Notes under the pieces: model-generated
Told to the model about the DNA's origin: nothing
Database searches by the model: none
Seen by the model: the letters and a program-made list of their open reading frames with translations, nothing else
Assembly (NCBI RefSeq): GCF_012070565.1
Contig: NZ_JAAQRO010000002.1
Span: forward strand, 62,001-126,000
Reading direction: 5' to 3'
From: Anaerosporobacter faecicola
GTDB taxonomy: Bacteria > Bacillota > Clostridia > Lachnospirales > Lachnospiraceae
DNA: 64,000 nucleotides
Program-made: the position numbers and the translations under genes
Shown: positions 8,554-17,134 of the stretch, in pieces
Layout: each line of letters opens with the position of its first letter
Numbering within the stretch: the stretch's first letter is position 1

Positions 8554-8598
8554 ATACCTCATAAAATATGACAGTACATGTCAGCTTTTATGAGGTAT
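8554..8598 (+). terminator. Stem-loop terminator after degV
   Basis: Stem ATACCTCATAAAA / TTTTATGAGGTAT with an inner TGACA/TGTCA stem, followed by the moderately T-rich ATTGTTATTT. Probable rho-independent terminator separating degV from the radical SAM gene. Confidence 0.65.
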
Positions 8599-8700
8599 AT
8601 TGTTATTTAGATAGCCTGTGCATTTAATATTAGAATGTTTGTGAGGCTATTCATTATTGTTAAGTTATCAAATTGTATAGAAATGATAGAAAGGAACAAC

Positions 8701-9585
8701 ATGCACGAGAAAGAAGTGAAAACAATTCTGTCCCCAAGCAATGGTATGAATCTATACCGTGGATGTTTGCATGGGTGTATTTATTGTGATGCAAGAAGCA
8801 AATGTTATAATATGCAACATGATTTTGAAGATATTGAGATAAAGTCCAATGCAATATCGTTACTTGAACAGGCACTGATACATAAACGGAACCGTGGTAT
8901 GATTGGAACGGGAGCTATGTCAGATCCTTATATTCCAATTGAGAAAAACCTCGAACATACAAGAAAATCCCTGGAACTGATTGAACGGTATGGTTATGGA
9001 GTGGCGATACAGACGAAATCCGATTTGATTTTACGTGATCTTGATCTCTTAGATCGAATTAACCGAAAGACAAAATGTGTCGTACAGATTACTATGACTA
9101 CGTATGATGATGAATTGTGTAAGCGCATTGAGCCGAATGTATGCGTAACGAGTAGAAGAGCAGAGGTATTAAGAATTATGCGTGATCATGGAATCCCTAC
9201 GATTGTTTGGATGACCCCAATTTTGCCTTTTATCAATGATACGGAAGAGAATATTCGTGGTTTGCTTTCCTATTGTGTGGAGGCAAGCGTATATGGAATT
9301 CTGCTTTGGAATATGGGGGTAACATTGCGGGAGGGAGACCGAGAATATTTTTACCAACAATTAGATAAACATTTTCCAGGATTGAAAGAACAATACATAA
9401 AAACGTATGGAAATCAATATGAGGTGGTCAGTAGCAAGAACCGAGATTTAATGCAAATTGTTCGAGAGACCTGCAAGAAACACCAGATTGTGAATAATGT
9501 AGATGCATTATTCCGTTATATGAAAGAATTTGAGGAGAAGGATAAGATGGAACAGATGAGTTTATTCGATTTGTTTCCCTTATAA
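8701..9585 (+). CDS. SPL-like radical SAM protein
   Basis: A 294-residue radical SAM protein with the cluster motif CLHGCIYC (CxxxCxxC) in the context YRGCLHGCIYCDAR, as in the spore photoproduct lyase-like group (Rv2578c-type). GTGAMSDPYIPIE and QTKSDLILRDLDLL follow, typical of this subfamily. The C-terminus is polar and ends MEQMSLFDLFPL. True spore photoproduct lyase differs in length and flanking motifs, so the reaction is unknown. I use the ATG at 8701, which has AGAAAGGAAC upstream, rather than the ATG at 8635, which would add 22 hydrophobic residues unusual for a cytosolic radical SAM enzyme. Confidence 0.8.
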   Translation: MHEKEVKTILSPSNGMNLYRGCLHGCIYCDARSKCYNMQHDFEDIEIKSNAISLLEQALIHKRNRGMIGTGAMSDPYIPIEKNLEHTRKSLELIERYGYGVAIQTKSDLILRDLDLLDRINRKTKCVVQITMTTYDDELCKRIEPNVCVTSRRAEVLRIMRDHGIPTIVWMTPILPFINDTEENIRGLLSYCVEASVYGILLWNMGVTLREGDREYFYQQLDKHFPGLKEQYIKTYGNQYEVVSSKNRDLMQIVRETCKKHQIVNNVDALFRYMKEFEEKDKMEQMSLFDLFPL

Positions 9586-9630
9586 AAAGTTATGTGCATG
9601 AATATAGCAAGACTGTGCTCATCGTGGAGA

Positions 9631-9685
9631 ACAAAGTGTACTTTGAAGTTGTTATTAACGCGAGAGTGCACGAAGTACACCTTGT
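9631..9685. repeat. Inverted repeat between convergent genes
   Basis: Arms ACAAAGTGTACTT (9631-9643) and AAGTACACCTTGT (9673-9685) pair with a single non-Watson-Crick position; flanking GGAG/TTCC extends the pairing loosely. It lies between the stop of the radical SAM gene and the stop of the minus-strand methyltransferase and may act as a bidirectional transcription end, though there is no clear T tract. Confidence 0.45.
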
Positions 9686-9696
9686 TCCAATATGTA

Positions 9697-10368
9697 TTAC
9701 CGTTTTCTTAGTAAGAATAATCGATTCATTCCTTCTTGCCATGGATATGGGAATTCTAGAAAACGTTCAACGGTGTATTCTTGTTCCAAAGCATGATACC
9801 AAGTTGGTGTGTCCAGTTCGCGAAGCCTTAGAACACCATCTTCTTCATATAGGTTATCACCAATTGGGGTTAATCCGTGATGTATCAATTCTTCTTTGGT
9901 TGCATAGGGATTGAGTTTAAGAAAGAGATAACCATTCTTTTGTAGGATTCGTGTTAATTCATAAAAGATAGAATGCGCCACTTCTTTTGGTGTTACGTCT
10001 AGAACATTAGAGAGAATGACACCATCAAAACTTTCATCGTCCATCTGTTTTAAGTCAGTGATATCACCTAATACAAAATCCAAATTCGTATAGTGATTTA
10101 ATTTCGTCATTTTTTCTGCATACTGGATTCCAATTTCGGAACGATCCATTCCCATTCCATAGGTAAGGTAATGAAAATCAGCACATTGGAATAGAATATC
10201 TCCCGTTCCACAACCATAATCAAGAACCCGTTTGGTATTTTGTGCAAATATTTGTAGACAGGCATCGAAGGTTGGTTCGACTTCTAATTTTTCTCCAGTT
10301 AGATCAACGAGTTTACATTCAGAATATACTTCATTCCATAATTCTTTAGAAGCATCATATTGCTCCAT
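9697..10368 (-). CDS. Class I SAM-dependent methyltransferase
   Basis: A 223-residue Rossmann-fold methyltransferase. Motif I reads VLDYGCGTGDIL (SAM-binding glycine loop), followed by an acidic residue after strand beta2 (MGMDRSEIG) and the motif IV-like SFDGVILSNVLDVTPKEV. The C-terminal YPWQEGMNRLFLLRKR is lineage-specific. The acceptor (small molecule, protein or RNA) cannot be told. It is the only minus-strand gene between 1.5 and 16.5 kb. The start ATG at 10368 faces the signal peptidase gene across a 276-nt divergent promoter region. Confidence 0.85.
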   Translation of the reverse strand: MEQYDASKELWNEVYSECKLVDLTGEKLEVEPTFDACLQIFAQNTKRVLDYGCGTGDILFQCADFHYLTYGMGMDRSEIGIQYAEKMTKLNHYTNLDFVLGDITDLKQMDDESFDGVILSNVLDVTPKEVAHSIFYELTRILQKNGYLFLKLNPYATKEELIHHGLTPIGDNLYEEDGVLRLRELDTPTWYHALEQEYTVERFLEFPYPWQEGMNRLFLLRKR

Positions 10369-10587
10369 AAAATCGCCAGCTTTCTCTAGTATAATGCGTT
10401 AAGATTACGTTTAATAAAACGAACATATTGATACAAGGTCTATGGCGTTATGGCCCTTGCAATATATAGGAGTTTTTTAAACATTTGTTAACGCTATTAT
10501 CATAGCACAAAATAGATAAAAAGATTAATTTTTTCTTAAAAAAAATTGAGTTAAAGAAAGATTGTAGCTTTTTGGAAGGGAGGTTGT

Positions 10588-10593
10588 TATAAT
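10588..10593 (+). promoter_or_regulatory. -10 box upstream of signal peptidase I
   Basis: TATAAT, 52 nt before the start of lepB. The best -35 candidate (TTGTAG at 10562) is at a long 20-nt spacing, so the -35 is uncertain. The remaining divergent intergenic DNA (10369-10560) is AT-rich, with no gene seen. Confidence 0.5.
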
Positions 10594-10644
10594 GGAAGGG
10601 TGCAAAATGGGTGAATACAAAATGAAATGGGAAGGGAGAAGTTT

Positions 10645-11340
10645 ATGAGTAATATGGAAAAAGATTCAGAAGAATATACAGAGGATTACACAAATAGCGA
10701 AGCATCTTATTCAGAGTCTACTAGAGAAACGGAAACAAACACAGAGTTAGGGTCAGACCAGGGAGAAGTCGAGAAAGAAGTTGAGAATGACTCTGTTTCA
10801 ACAAAAGACGAGAAGAAAACTAGTTTTTTTAAAGAACTGATCATATATATATGTATCTTTATGGTGTTATGGAAAGTGGTACCTGCTTATGTAATGCAAA
10901 AAACCATTGTAGATGGAACCTCTATGTTGAATACACTTCATGATGAGGAGCAACTGTTGGTAGAGAAGTTGACGTATCATTTTACCGATCCAAATCGGTT
11001 TGATATTGTGATTTTAACGCCATATGGAAAAGATGTAGATGAACATTTAGTAAAACGTGTTATCGGGCTTCCAGGAGAGACAATCCAGATTAAGGAAGGC
11101 GGAATCTTTATTAATGGAGAGAAATTAGAGGAGTCTTATGGTAGAGAACCAATTGCAGATGGTGGAATTGCTAGTCAACCACTTACGTTAGCGGAGGATG
11201 AGTATTTCGTCATGGGAGATAACCGTAATGGAAGTAGTGATAGTAGAGAGGACTATATTGGACCAATTAAGAGAGATCTTATTGAAGGAAAAGCAATATT
11301 ACGGATATGGCCTTTGAATCGATTTGGTTTACTAGATTGA
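10645..11340 (+). CDS. lepB: Signal peptidase I
   Basis: Type I leader peptidase of 231 residues that cleaves signal peptides from exported proteins at the outer face of the membrane. One membrane segment (ELIIYICIFMVLWKVVP, ~64-80) is followed by the catalytic box GTSMLNTL with nucleophile Ser93, and the general-base Lys137 in VKRVIGLPGE; the C-terminal GDNRNGSSDSR motif completes the fold. The N-terminal ~60 residues are highly acidic and Ser/Thr-rich, longer than in most homologues. I start at ATG 10645, which has GAAGGGAG at 10631-10638, rather than the ATG at 10627. Confidence 0.92.
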   Translation: MSNMEKDSEEYTEDYTNSEASYSESTRETETNTELGSDQGEVEKEVENDSVSTKDEKKTSFFKELIIYICIFMVLWKVVPAYVMQKTIVDGTSMLNTLHDEEQLLVEKLTYHFTDPNRFDIVILTPYGKDVDEHLVKRVIGLPGETIQIKEGGIFINGEKLEESYGREPIADGGIASQPLTLAEDEYFVMGDNRNGSSDSREDYIGPIKRDLIEGKAILRIWPLNRFGLLD

Positions 11341-11387
11341 AAGTAGTAGTAACGAATGAGAAAATCGTGTAAAAAGCTATCTTTCAC

Positions 11388-11420
11388 TGGCTGATTTGCG
11401 CCTATTACGAAATCGCCAGA
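11388..11420. repeat. Imperfect palindrome before the two-component operon
   Basis: CTGGCTGATTT (11388-11398) and AAATCGCCAG (11411-11420) are inverted copies with one extra T in the left arm. It sits 27 nt upstream of the response regulator start and could be an operator or a leader hairpin for the kinase/ABC operon. Confidence 0.4.
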
Positions 11421-11446
11421 CGTATGAGGGGGACAAGATAATTAAG

Positions 11447-12127
11447 ATGAATCGTATATTGATCGTAGAAGATGATAAGGCATTAAGTATGGGAATTGCA
11501 TTAGCACTTAAGAGCGAAGAGATGACAATTGTTCAGGTGTACTCCATAAAAGAAGCTTGGAAGGCATATAGCGAAGAAACCTTCGCTTTAATTATATTAG
11601 ATATTAATCTACCAGATGGGAATGGCTTTGATCTGTTACATAAGATCAGGGAACATTCCTTTGTTCCTATTATCCTATTAACTGCCAATGATTTGGAGAC
11701 AGATATCGTTACAGGGTTGGAAATGGGTGCGGATGATTACATAACGAAACCATTTAGTTTGATGATTTTACGCGCAAGAGTGAATACACAATTGCGAAAG
11801 AAACAGGTTAGTCAAGGAGAAGTGGTGAAGATTGATGATTTCACTTTTGATTTTATGAATATGAAATTTGAAAAGCGAGGACAGGAGATTTCACTTAGTA
11901 AGACAGAACAGAAATTATTGAAAATTCTGGTTGAAAATAGAGGCAATACGATAAGCAGAGCGGTGTTAGTAGACCGCATCTGGACAGATGGAGCGGAGTA
12001 TGTTGATGAGAATGCACTATCCGTTACCATTAAGCGTTTAAGGAGTAAGATTGAAGATGAACGAGATCCCATACCGTATATTCGTACGGTTTATGGCATT
12101 GGATATATGTGGGCGGTGGAAGTATGA
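11447..12127 (+). CDS. OmpR-family response regulator
   Basis: A 226-residue regulator: receiver domain (MNRILIVEDD, phosphoacceptor Asp52 in ILDINLPDG, Lys in ITKPFS) followed by a winged-helix DNA-binding domain (SLSKTEQKLLKILVENRG, TVYGIGYMW). It is first in a four-gene cassette with a kinase (4-nt ATGA overlap), an ABC ATPase and an FtsX-type permease, the arrangement used for antimicrobial-peptide sensing and resistance (Vnc/Vex- or Bce-like). It probably activates the transporter genes. The start is ATG 11447, giving the canonical N-terminus; an upstream in-frame TTG at 11396 would add 17 atypical residues. GAGGGGG at 11426-11432 is the ribosome site at a rather long distance. Confidence 0.9.
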   Translation: MNRILIVEDDKALSMGIALALKSEEMTIVQVYSIKEAWKAYSEETFALIILDINLPDGNGFDLLHKIREHSFVPIILLTANDLETDIVTGLEMGADDYITKPFSLMILRARVNTQLRKKQVSQGEVVKIDDFTFDFMNMKFEKRGQEISLSKTEQKLLKILVENRGNTISRAVLVDRIWTDGAEYVDENALSVTIKRLRSKIEDERDPIPYIRTVYGIGYMWAVEV

Positions 12128-13032
12128 GTTTTGTGGAGCGTATCTTAATTGGGTTGGTGATGCTTACGTTACTTGTTCTCTATATATGGGAACGCAGGAA
12201 GACACGAAAAGTCTTAAATCATGTTGGTGAGATGCTTATACAGGCGAAGAATGGAACCTTTACAGAATCCTGCTTTGATGAATCGAAGTTGTCTGCAGTA
12301 GAGGTCCAGATGAAGGAATGGATTGGAAGTACCATAGCGACTGCGACACAGCTAATGGAGGAGCGGGATATTATTAAGACAACAATTTCTGATATTTCGC
12401 ATCAGACCAAAACACCAATTTCTAATATTTCAATCTATACAGAATTGTTAGCAGAGCAAGAACTTCCGAAAGATGCAAGAATATATGTAGAGCAATTAGA
12501 AGAGCAGTCACAAAAACTAAAGTTTCTAATTGACGCCCTAGTGAAATCGTCGAGACTAGAGACTAGAATTGTTACGGTGAAGCAGAAAGAACATCGTATC
12601 GAGGAGATTCTAGCAGTAGTATGTGAACAAGCGCGAATCGCTGCTGAGAAAAAGCAGATAATCATAGAGAGGAATGTTGAACCCGGCAATGTTTATATCG
12701 ATAGTAAGTGGACAAAGGAAGCACTTTTTAACATCATCGATAATGCTGTCAAATACGGTGATCGGTCATCGACGGTTGCCATACATGGTGTGAAATATGC
12801 AATGTTTTATCGAATTGACATAACCAATCAAGGCATTGGCGTTCGACCAGAAGAAGTAAACGCGATCTTTTCGCGTTTTTATCGTTCGGAGAATGTAAGG
12901 GAAGAAGAAGGCGTTGGATTAGGACTGTACTTGGCAAGAGAGATTGTTCAACTACAGGGAGGGTATATAAAAGTAAAACCGGGAAATACTCCTACTTTTT
13001 CTGTTTTTTTACCATTCTTTCAAAACTGTTAG
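12124..13032 (+). CDS. Sensor histidine kinase
   Basis: A 302-residue kinase with one clear N-terminal membrane segment (ILIGLVMLTLLVLYIW) and almost no extracellular part. The H-box is SDISHQTKTPISN, the N-box NIIDNAVKYGD, and the G2 box GVGLGLYLAREI. The G1 box reads TNQGIGV, with Asn where the adenine-contacting Asp normally sits (DNGIGI); this may still bind ATP. ATG 12124 overlaps the regulator's stop by 4 nt, indicating translational coupling. The lack of a sensor domain suggests signal detection through the partner permease encoded at 13778, as known for Bce-type systems. Confidence 0.88.
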   Translation: MSFVERILIGLVMLTLLVLYIWERRKTRKVLNHVGEMLIQAKNGTFTESCFDESKLSAVEVQMKEWIGSTIATATQLMEERDIIKTTISDISHQTKTPISNISIYTELLAEQELPKDARIYVEQLEEQSQKLKFLIDALVKSSRLETRIVTVKQKEHRIEEILAVVCEQARIAAEKKQIIIERNVEPGNVYIDSKWTKEALFNIIDNAVKYGDRSSTVAIHGVKYAMFYRIDITNQGIGVRPEEVNAIFSRFYRSENVREEEGVGLGLYLAREIVQLQGGYIKVKPGNTPTFSVFLPFFQNC

Positions 13033-13103
13033 AATTGAGAAAGATTGTGGTAAGAAGAGAATGATATCCTGTATGTAGATACGAATATCATAGGAGGTTA
13101 AGT

Positions 13104-13790
13104 ATGGATATATTACGAACAGAGAACTTGTACAAATATTATGGAAAAGGAGAAAATGAAGTTCATGCACTTGATGGGGTTACATTTTCTGTGAAGAAAG
13201 GGAGCTTTACAGCAGTTGTGGGAACTTCAGGAAGTGGGAAATCAACCCTCTTACATATGCTTGGTGGATTGGATCGCCCTACAAGTGGAGAAGTATTCGT
13301 TGACGGGAAATCCATCTTTTCATTAAAAGAGGAGGAACTGACAATTTTTCGCCGAAGAAAAATTGGTTTCATTTTTCAAAACTATAATCTAGTCCCAATT
13401 CTAAATGTTTATGAGAATATTGTGTTGCCAATCGAATTAGATGGCAATAAAGTGGATGAATCCTATGTACAGGAAATCCTAACAATTCTGGGACTAGAGA
13501 AAAAACTTAATAATCTACCTAATAATCTATCAGGGGGACAACAACAGCGTGTTGCAATTGCCAGGGCACTTGCATCAAAACCAGCAATCATATTAGCGGA
13601 TGAACCAACAGGAAATCTTGACAGTAAGACAAGTATGGATGTTATGGGGTTGCTAAAAGTGACGTCTGAGAAATTCAAACAGACAATTGTCATGATCACC
13701 CATAATGAAGAAATCGCGCAAATGGCGGATCAGATCATTCGTATCGAAGATGGTAAGATTGTTGGAGGTGAGCGTGCATGTATACAGTAA
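13104..13790 (+). CDS. ABC transporter ATP-binding protein
   Basis: A 228-residue ATPase of the MacB/LolD/BceA-like group. Walker A is GTSGSGKST, the Q-loop is FIFQNYNLVP, the signature is LSGGQQQRVAIARAL and Walker B IILADEPTGNLD, followed by the switch His in MITHNEE. A strong AGGAGG lies at 13092-13097. It overlaps the permease start by 13 nt, so the pair forms one transporter; the preceding two-component genes likely control it. It may expel or detoxify an antimicrobial peptide, but no substrate can be read from sequence. Confidence 0.92.
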   Translation: MDILRTENLYKYYGKGENEVHALDGVTFSVKKGSFTAVVGTSGSGKSTLLHMLGGLDRPTSGEVFVDGKSIFSLKEEELTIFRRRKIGFIFQNYNLVPILNVYENIVLPIELDGNKVDESYVQEILTILGLEKKLNNLPNNLSGGQQQRVAIARALASKPAIILADEPTGNLDSKTSMDVMGLLKVTSEKFKQTIVMITHNEEIAQMADQIIRIEDGKIVGGERACIQ

Positions 13791-16378
13791 GAAATCAAAA
13801 AGTAGTACGTCGTTTATCCTACCGATCTTTTCTTGCGAATCGAATGAGAAATCTTGTGGCAATACTGGCAATTATTCTAACGACGATTTTATTTACGACC
13901 TTATTTACGGTTGTGATTTCTTTTAATTACACGTCCCAACAACAGACGATGCGCATGGTGGGAGGCTATGCCCACGGAGGATTTAAGTATATTACAATGG
14001 AACAGGTTGAACAATTGGCAAACCATTCTTCCATTGATTCGTACGGATATAGTACGCTTCTAGCAATTCCAGAGGATGCTCCATTTAACAAAAGGCAAGT
14101 AGAACTTCGATATGGAACCAAGAAAGCAGCCAAGATGTATTTTTGCGAACCAACAACAGGTCGCATGCCTGAAAAAGTAGAGGAAATTGCAATGGATACG
14201 ACGGTATTATCGTTGTTAGGAATTCCATGTAAATTGGGGGAGAAGGTAACATTATCCTATCAGCTAGGTGATAAAACCTACGAAGATTCCTTTACTTTAG
14301 TAGGATTTTGGGATTGTGATTCTGTAGCACAAGCTAGTGAGGTCTGGTTAGCAAAGGATTATGTACTTGAGAAACTGAACGGATATGAGATTGGGAAATA
14401 TAGCAATCTATATGGAACATGGAATCTGGATATTCTGTTTTCCAATTCAAACAATATTGAGCAAAAACTTAGAAAAGTAGCAGAAGACAGTGGATATACC
14501 ATTGATGATGAAAATGCAGATAATTATCTGTCATATGGGGTGAATTGGGCCTATACGTCTACTCATTATGAGAATGGGGAGAAGACAAAGCTGATACTTG
14601 GATTGGTTATTGGAATCGTATTCATAGCCTTTGCAGGATATCTAATAATCTATAATATATTTGGCATATCCGTTATGAATGATCTACATTTTTATGGGTT
14701 GCTCAAGACGATTGGTACAACAAAACGTCAGATCAAACGAATTATCCGTTATCAGGGAATTCTTCTTTCTGTGATTGGTATCCCTATTGGTTTGTTGTTA
14801 GGATTTCTTCTAGGCGGAGTGTTTGTTAAAATTATTGTAGAAAGCATTTCATCAAATACCGCCAGCATTACGTTCAATGCATGGATCTTCATAGGAGCTG
14901 CTGTATTTGCACTAATCACTGTGTTATTAAGCTGTAGTAAACCGGGACGATTGGCAGCAAAAGTATCGCCAATAGAAGCAGTACGTTATACAGAAGGAAA
15001 CAAGGGAAATCGACTGAATAAAGGAATTAAAAAGGGAAGAAGAGGTGCAAGGATTTATCGAATGGCACTGGGAAATGTAGGTAGGAGTAAGGGGAAAACG
15101 ACTCTTGTTATTCTTTCCATGACATTAAGTATTGTGTTATTCAATACTTTGTATTCTTTTACCCAAAGTTTTAGTATGGATCAATTTTTGAGTAAATTTA
15201 CAATCAGTGATTATATGCTTGGGAGTGCAAACTATTTTCAGTCCTCATACCGTGGAAATGAGGACAATGTAAGTGAAACATTTATAGAAGCAGCAGAAGC
15301 ACAGGGAATAACGGAGCAAAGTGGTAGAGTCTATACGTATAATGGAATCGTGGAAGCACCTGTTACGAAGGAACGGCTTAAAGCCTATATGATGCAATGG
15401 GAAGCGAATAATATGTTGGAAAGTATAGACGCTGCTTATCCAGACCAAGAAGAATTTACGTATGGAATCAATCTGTTTGGATTAGATGCGTATCCTCTAA
15501 GTAAGTTACAATTGATTGAAGGGAAAAAGCCAACAGAAGTGGATAAGAAGGAGCATCCAATCATACAGATTGTCAGCACGAATGATTATGGGCAACCAAA
15601 CACGGATTCTATGCTTTACGATATAGGGGATAAAGTAAAACTGCATTATGTTGATGAATTTGCATGGGATGAAGAACTGGATGAGATGGAAGAACTGGAA
15701 TCACATGATGTGGAATATATCGTCGTTGCAACAATGATGATGCCAAATGTTATGAGTACACGTTCTTTCGGCTATCCACAGTTTGCACTGTTAACAGATG
15801 CGTATCTTGAAGATACGAAACAAGAGGATACGATGTTGTATATGATGGATGTGACAGACGACCAGTTGGGGAAGATGGATCAGTTTGTAAAGGATTATAC
15901 GAAAAGAATAGAGTCAAGTATGGATTATGAATCCAGAAAATTAATGGAAGAAGAGTTTTCGGGATTTAAGAATATGTTCTTATTGGTTGGTGGTGGTATT
16001 ACCATTGTTATCGCTTTAATCGGAATACTGAATTTTATTAATACGATTGTAACCAGCATACAGGCAAGAAAACATGAGTTTGCAGTGCTACAAAGTATTG
16101 GTATGACAGGGAAGCAATTGAAAAAGATGGTCATTATGGAAGGATTGCTCTATATCTTGATTGCGGTGATCAGTGCGATTTTGGTTGGAAGTATCATCAA
16201 CATAAGTATTTTACGGAGTTTGGAAAGTTTATTATGGTTTTATGATTATTCCTATAACATAACAGCGATCCTTATGTCAATGCCAGTACTTCTTTTCGTA
16301 GGAGCTGGGATTCCAATACTTGCATATAGAAAATTAGCGGTAAATAGTCTAGTGGAAAGAATGCGAACAGTAGAATAA
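13778..16378 (+). CDS. Large FtsX-type ABC transporter permease
   Basis: An 866-residue permease with a duplicated FtsX architecture: TM1 near residues 25-45, a first extracellular domain (~50-275), three helices (~280-395) including the motif YGLLKTIGTTKRQIKR, a central helix (~440), a second large extracellular domain (~465-720) and three final helices with the matching motif FAVLQSIGMTGKQLKK. This double layout resembles permeases of clostridial peptide-sensing transporters rather than the single-domain MacB. It overlaps the ATPase gene by 13 nt. The large outside domains could bind a peptide ligand and signal to the kinase at 12124. A long terminator follows. Confidence 0.88.
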   Translation: MYTVRNQKVVRRLSYRSFLANRMRNLVAILAIILTTILFTTLFTVVISFNYTSQQQTMRMVGGYAHGGFKYITMEQVEQLANHSSIDSYGYSTLLAIPEDAPFNKRQVELRYGTKKAAKMYFCEPTTGRMPEKVEEIAMDTTVLSLLGIPCKLGEKVTLSYQLGDKTYEDSFTLVGFWDCDSVAQASEVWLAKDYVLEKLNGYEIGKYSNLYGTWNLDILFSNSNNIEQKLRKVAEDSGYTIDDENADNYLSYGVNWAYTSTHYENGEKTKLILGLVIGIVFIAFAGYLIIYNIFGISVMNDLHFYGLLKTIGTTKRQIKRIIRYQGILLSVIGIPIGLLLGFLLGGVFVKIIVESISSNTASITFNAWIFIGAAVFALITVLLSCSKPGRLAAKVSPIEAVRYTEGNKGNRLNKGIKKGRRGARIYRMALGNVGRSKGKTTLVILSMTLSIVLFNTLYSFTQSFSMDQFLSKFTISDYMLGSANYFQSSYRGNEDNVSETFIEAAEAQGITEQSGRVYTYNGIVEAPVTKERLKAYMMQWEANNMLESIDAAYPDQEEFTYGINLFGLDAYPLSKLQLIEGKKPTEVDKKEHPIIQIVSTNDYGQPNTDSMLYDIGDKVKLHYVDEFAWDEELDEMEELESHDVEYIVVATMMMPNVMSTRSFGYPQFALLTDAYLEDTKQEDTMLYMMDVTDDQLGKMDQFVKDYTKRIESSMDYESRKLMEEEFSGFKNMFLLVGGGITIVIALIGILNFINTIVTSIQARKHEFAVLQSIGMTGKQLKKMVIMEGLLYILIAVISAILVGSIINISILRSLESLLWFYDYSYNITAILMSMPVLLFVGAGIPILAYRKLAVNSLVERMRTVE

Positions 16379-16398
16379 ACTGCGAAGATTGAGTAAAT

Positions 16399-16480
16399 AA
16401 AAAAACAATGTTTAATCAGTTTCAAACAAAAGCAATGGATTAAGCTTTTATTTGATAGTTGATGAACATTGTTTTTTTGT
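16399..16480. terminator. Bidirectional terminator
   Basis: AAAAAAACAATGTT (16399-16412) pairs perfectly with AACATTGTTTTTTT (16465-16478), giving T runs on both strands, between the plus-strand permease and the minus-strand small gene. Confidence 0.75.
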
Positions 16481-16502
16481 TTGCTTACTTTTACGAGTGG
16501 TA

Positions 16503-16655
16503 CTATTTTTTATATGCGTTCGTTGTCTTGTTATGATCTGTCTGATTTTTCGTCTGGCTTGCATCAGCGGTTGTTTTCTCGGTTACCATTCCTTTGCTTG
16601 GACTTTTTGGAATCTTTTGATCTTCCCGTAAACTATGATTTGGATTGATTGTCAT
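16503..16655 (-). CDS. Small hydrophilic protein of unknown function
   Basis: A 50-residue, Lys/Thr/Asn/Gln-rich protein beginning MTINPNHSLRED. I chose the ATG at 16655 because AAGGAG lies 8 nt upstream on the minus strand; longer in-frame starts at 16700 (ATG) and 16751 (GTG) have no ribosome site. There are no membrane segments or recognised motifs, and composition suggests a disordered protein. The T-rich side of the terminator at 16399-16480 serves its 3' end. Confidence 0.5.
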   Translation of the reverse strand: MTINPNHSLREDQKIPKSPSKGMVTEKTTADASQTKNQTDHNKTTNAYKK

Positions 16656-16941
16656 TCCATCTACTCCTTTCTCTAGGGCGAAGTCGAAGTATTTTGACAT
16701 AATGTAAATACTTGAGGCAAGTTCAAATTGACATCGTCCTATTTGTTTCACTTTTTAGTATGTATCAAATAAGAAAAAATATGTGTATTCGTTTCGATTG
16801 TTTTGTATTAGGAAAGCATGTGGTGCGTAGTATAAGTTGTACTCATTTGGGCTTTTTGCTATGTTTTATGGGACACAAGTTATTTTTTGAAGTAGGAATA
16901 CATGGAGTTTATTCAATGAAAATTAAATATAATATATGAAG

Positions 16942-16963
16942 AAATTAGATAAATATCTAATTT
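16942..16963. promoter_or_regulatory. Operator palindrome 1 of the MFS/ArsR operon
   Basis: AAATTAGAT (16942-16950) and ATCTAATTT (16955-16963) are perfect inverted arms around a 4-nt spacer. Its core ATTAGATNNNNATCTAAT recurs at 17005-17022 on the other side of the promoter, implying a dimeric repressor; the ArsR-type regulator at 18420 is the obvious candidate. Confidence 0.7.
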
Positions 16964-16967
16964 TCTG

Positions 16968-16996
16968 TTTACATAGTAAAAATTCTATGATAGAAT
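16968..16996 (+). promoter_or_regulatory. Promoter of the MFS/ArsR operon
   Basis: -35 TTTACA (16968-16973), 17-nt spacer, -10 TAGAAT (16991-16996). It is bracketed by the two palindromes, and the second one would cover the transcription start. The remaining 16656-16940 is AT-rich with no gene supported. Confidence 0.65.
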
Positions 16997-17004
16997 CAAT
17001 TTAT

Positions 17005-17022
17005 ATTAGATGGACATCTAAT
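17005..17022. promoter_or_regulatory. Operator palindrome 2 of the MFS/ArsR operon
   Basis: ATTAGAT (17005-17011) and ATCTAAT (17016-17022) with a 4-nt spacer, the same core as the palindrome at 16942. A further half-site TTAGAT is at 17082-17087. Confidence 0.7.
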
Positions 17023-17134
17023 TAAATGAAATATAAAATTAGAATATAATAAAATGAATTTATATTTCATTTAAAAAGAGGTTAGATACATATAAAATCA
17101 TACACGCTTCGATATCAAAGAGAGGAGTCAACAC

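Noticed and set aside
9594-9914. 106-residue plus-strand frame opposite the methyltransferase
   Set aside because: Antisense to the C-terminus of a recognisable methyltransferase; no ribosome site.
16712-16939. 75-residue plus-strand frame before the MFS promoter
   Set aside because: TTG start with no ribosome site and no recognisable sequence; AT-rich intergenic DNA.
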